Part shown: positions 62,490 through 64,000 of the stretch, in pieces
Layout: each line of letters begins with the position of its first letter
Position numbering within the stretch: the first letter of the stretch is position 1
NCBI GenBank assembly: GCA_030428255.1
Contig: JAUIBT010000007.1
Span: forward strand, 1-64,000
DNA length: 64,000 bases
Direction: 5' to 3'
Origin: Alphaproteobacteria bacterium
Lineage (GTDB): Bacteria > Pseudomonadota > Alphaproteobacteria > UBA7985 > JAUIBT01
Made by a program: the position numbers and the translations under genes
Notes under the pieces: generated by a model
Seen by the model: the letters and a program-made list of their open reading frames with translations, nothing else
Databases searched by the model: none
What the model was told of the DNA's origin: nothing

Positions 62490-64000
62490 ATGAAAGCCTT
62501 TGCCGCCCCGCTCGACGATATTCTATTCAGCCTCACTCATGCCGCGGGTGCCGACCAGCTTGGTGATTGGGACGCTGACTTCGCAGCAGAGATCGCAGGC
62601 CATTTCGCGGCCTTTGCCGAGGGGGAGATTGCGCCGCTAGACGAGCCCGGCGACCGCCAAGGCTGCCGGTTAGAACAGGGCCGTGTGGTCATGCCCGATG
62701 GCTTTAAGGCCTGCTATGACGCCTATGTTGCACAGGGTTGGTGCGGGCTGACCGCGCCCGAGGCCTTTGGCGGTCAAGGGCTGAGCAGCCTGGCGCTGGC
62801 CATGACGTCTGAGATATTTTCGGGTGCCAACCATGCCTTACAAATGGTCACGGGCCTGGTGCCGGGGGCGATCCGCACCCTGCTGAGTTTTGGCAGCGAC
62901 GATCAGCAGGCGCGCTTTATCCCGCAACTGGCCTCGGGTCAGGCGCTGGCCACCATGTGCTTGACCGAGCCTGGTGCGGGCTCCGACCTGTCGCGCGTGC
63001 GCTGTAGGGCTGTGCGCGATGGCAACACCTGGCGCATTTCGGGCGAGAAAATCTTCATTTCCGGCGGGGATCAGGACTTGAGCCCCCAGATCCAGCATTT
63101 GGTGCTGGCGCGCACCAGCGACGAGGGCATTAAGGGCTTGTCGCTGTTCATGTGCCACAGCCATAGGGCAGATGGCGCGCGCAATGCGGTCAGCGTCACT
63201 CGCATTGAAGACAAGATGGGCCTGCATGCCTCGCCGACCTGCCAGCTCGCCTTCGACGGTGCTGAGGCTGAGCTGATCGGCAAGGAAGGCCAGGGCCTGA
63301 TGGCTATGTTCACCATGATGAACCATGCCCGCGCTGATGTGGCCTTGCAGGGTGTAGCGCACGCTGCGCGGGCCCGTGACCTGGCCGCTAGTTACGCCGC
63401 CGAGCGCGTGCAAGGACGTGGCGCAGATGGCGCGCCCGCGACCTTGGATCAACACGCTGACGTGCGCCGGCTGCTGGACGAGATCGACGCGCTGGGCGTC
63501 AGCGCGCGGGCGCTGGCCCACCTCTGCTTGGTAATGCTGGAGCGCGGCGATGCGCCCGATCTGGTGGATTTCCTGACCCCCATTGCCAAGGTCACCTGCA
63601 CCGAAGCGGGCATGCGCGCCGCAGAACTGGGCACGCAAGTGCTGGGTGGCTATGGCTATTTGAGCGAATACCGCCTGGAGCAGAGCTATCGCGATGTGCG
63701 CATTACGGCCATCTATGAAGGGGCCAACGCCATTCACGAACGGGTCTTGGCAACGCGCTTGTTGCCGGGCAAAGCGGGGGCCGCTTTTGAGGCCTTCGTT
63801 GCCAGGGAAGCCGCGCGCTTTAGCGGCTCGGACATCGCAGACGGCCTGGCGCTGTGGCAAGCGGCAAAGGCTCGCATCGAGGCGGCGGCGGACGCCACAC
63901 CTGCTGCGCACAGCTTTATGGCGCTGACCAGCGATCTGGTAATGCGCTGCCTTTGGGCCCGAATTGCGGCGGCAGCGGACGCCCACCCGGAGCCAGCGCG
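62490..64000 (+). CDS. Acyl-CoA dehydrogenase (partial, runs off the window)
   Basis: Open from the ATG at 62490 to the window end (503 codons with no stop), so truncated at the right edge. It is a long-type (DmdC-like) acyl-CoA dehydrogenase: helical N-terminus, then YVAQGWCGLTAPEAFGGQGL, MCLTEPGAGSDLSRVR (FAD/substrate-binding), ISGEKIFISGGDQD, and AELGTQVLGGYGYLSEYRLE near the end of the window; the catalytic glutamate lies in ITAIYEGANAI. It may dehydrogenate arylpropanoyl-CoA, feeding saturated substrates into the same pathway. Eight bases after the DUF3237 gene. Confidence 0.9.
   Translation, partial: MKAFAAPLDDILFSLTHAAGADQLGDWDADFAAEIAGHFAAFAEGEIAPLDEPGDRQGCRLEQGRVVMPDGFKACYDAYVAQGWCGLTAPEAFGGQGLSSLALAMTSEIFSGANHALQMVTGLVPGAIRTLLSFGSDDQQARFIPQLASGQALATMCLTEPGAGSDLSRVRCRAVRDGNTWRISGEKIFISGGDQDLSPQIQHLVLARTSDEGIKGLSLFMCHSHRADGARNAVSVTRIEDKMGLHASPTCQLAFDGAEAELIGKEGQGLMAMFTMMNHARADVALQGVAHAARARDLAASYAAERVQGRGADGAPATLDQHADVRRLLDEIDALGVSARALAHLCLVMLERGDAPDLVDFLTPIAKVTCTEAGMRAAELGTQVLGGYGYLSEYRLEQSYRDVRITAIYEGANAIHERVLATRLLPGKAGAAFEAFVAREAARFSGSDIADGLALWQAAKARIEAAADATPAAHSFMALTSDLVMRCLWARIAAAADAHPEPA

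Noticed and set aside
62838-63986. Minus-strand 382-codon frame inside the acyl-CoA dehydrogenase
   Set aside because: The plus frame gives a clear acyl-CoA dehydrogenase; the antisense frame is a shadow.

Overview
The window reads as one continuous stretch of the chromosome of a free-living, probably marine, alphaproteobacterium. The evidence is the housekeeping gene content and order (CCA-adding enzyme next to a CoA-pyrophosphatase-type NUDIX protein and a DUF1285 protein, ispH-rnhA, kdsA-eno, hom-recJ, tRNA-Leu-tig-clpP), the moderately high GC content, and the wealth of periplasmic-binding-protein transporters (Liv-type ABC, sugar ABC, TRAP). No phage, transposase, integrase or CRISPR array was seen. 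All assignments come from reading motifs and gene order; no database search was run.

Layout. 1-8 kb: a complete branched-chain amino acid (or related) ABC importer on the minus strand (livK-like SBP, livG, livF, livH, livM), with a FadR-type GntR regulator upstream. 6.8-12.7 kb: housekeeping genes (cca, NUDIX, DUF1285, GNAT, DUF924, a small lipoprotein, ispH, rnhA). 13.3-22.7 kb: cell envelope (PBP1A with a C-terminal SH3-like tail, a HisN-type phosphatase, two unusual outer-membrane beta-barrel proteins with low-complexity segments, a ClC antiporter). 22.8-28.3 kb: a tight five-gene catabolic operon (PF06684 protein, alpha/beta hydrolase, LLM flavoprotein, aldehyde dehydrogenase, FAD amine/amino-acid oxidase) of unknown substrate, facing a transsulfuration-family PLP enzyme. 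29.7-33.7 kb: DUF695 protein, a YeeE/YedE sulfur-compound transporter diverging from a membrane-anchored cytochrome c across a palindrome that fits the sulfide-sensor SqrR box, and a membrane-anchored hydrolase. 33.8-43.7 kb: kdsA, eno, gamma-carbonic anhydrase, OmpA-like lipoprotein, hom, recJ, tRNA-Leu(UAG), tig, clpP. 43.8-49.6 kb: divergent sugar ABC locus (ATPase, ROK repressor and transaldolase leftward; SBP and an oversized permease rightward) around a large, nearly symmetric operator. 49.7-53.7 kb: eutB-eutC-asnC plus a class III aminotransferase, a partial (hydroxy)ectoine utilisation set. 53.9-64.0 kb: a TRAP transporter followed by a CoA-dependent aromatic-acid (hydroxycinnamate-like) catabolic operon with its own MarR regulator; the last gene, an acyl-CoA dehydrogenase, runs off the window.

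How it works together. The right-hand 10 kb looks like a single regulon: the TRAP operon and the catabolic operon have matching operators (20 of 24 positions identical) over or near their likely promoters, and the MarR gene lies inside the catabolic operon. The gene set (feruloyl-CoA-synthase-like ligase, hydratase, SDR dehydrogenase, amidohydrolase-fold hydrolase, acyl-CoA dehydrogenase, DUF3237) matches a side-chain beta-oxidative deacetylation route better than the classical hydratase/lyase route. Three transporter operons in the window each place a stem-loop just downstream of the binding-protein gene, which would raise the binding protein relative to the membrane subunits.
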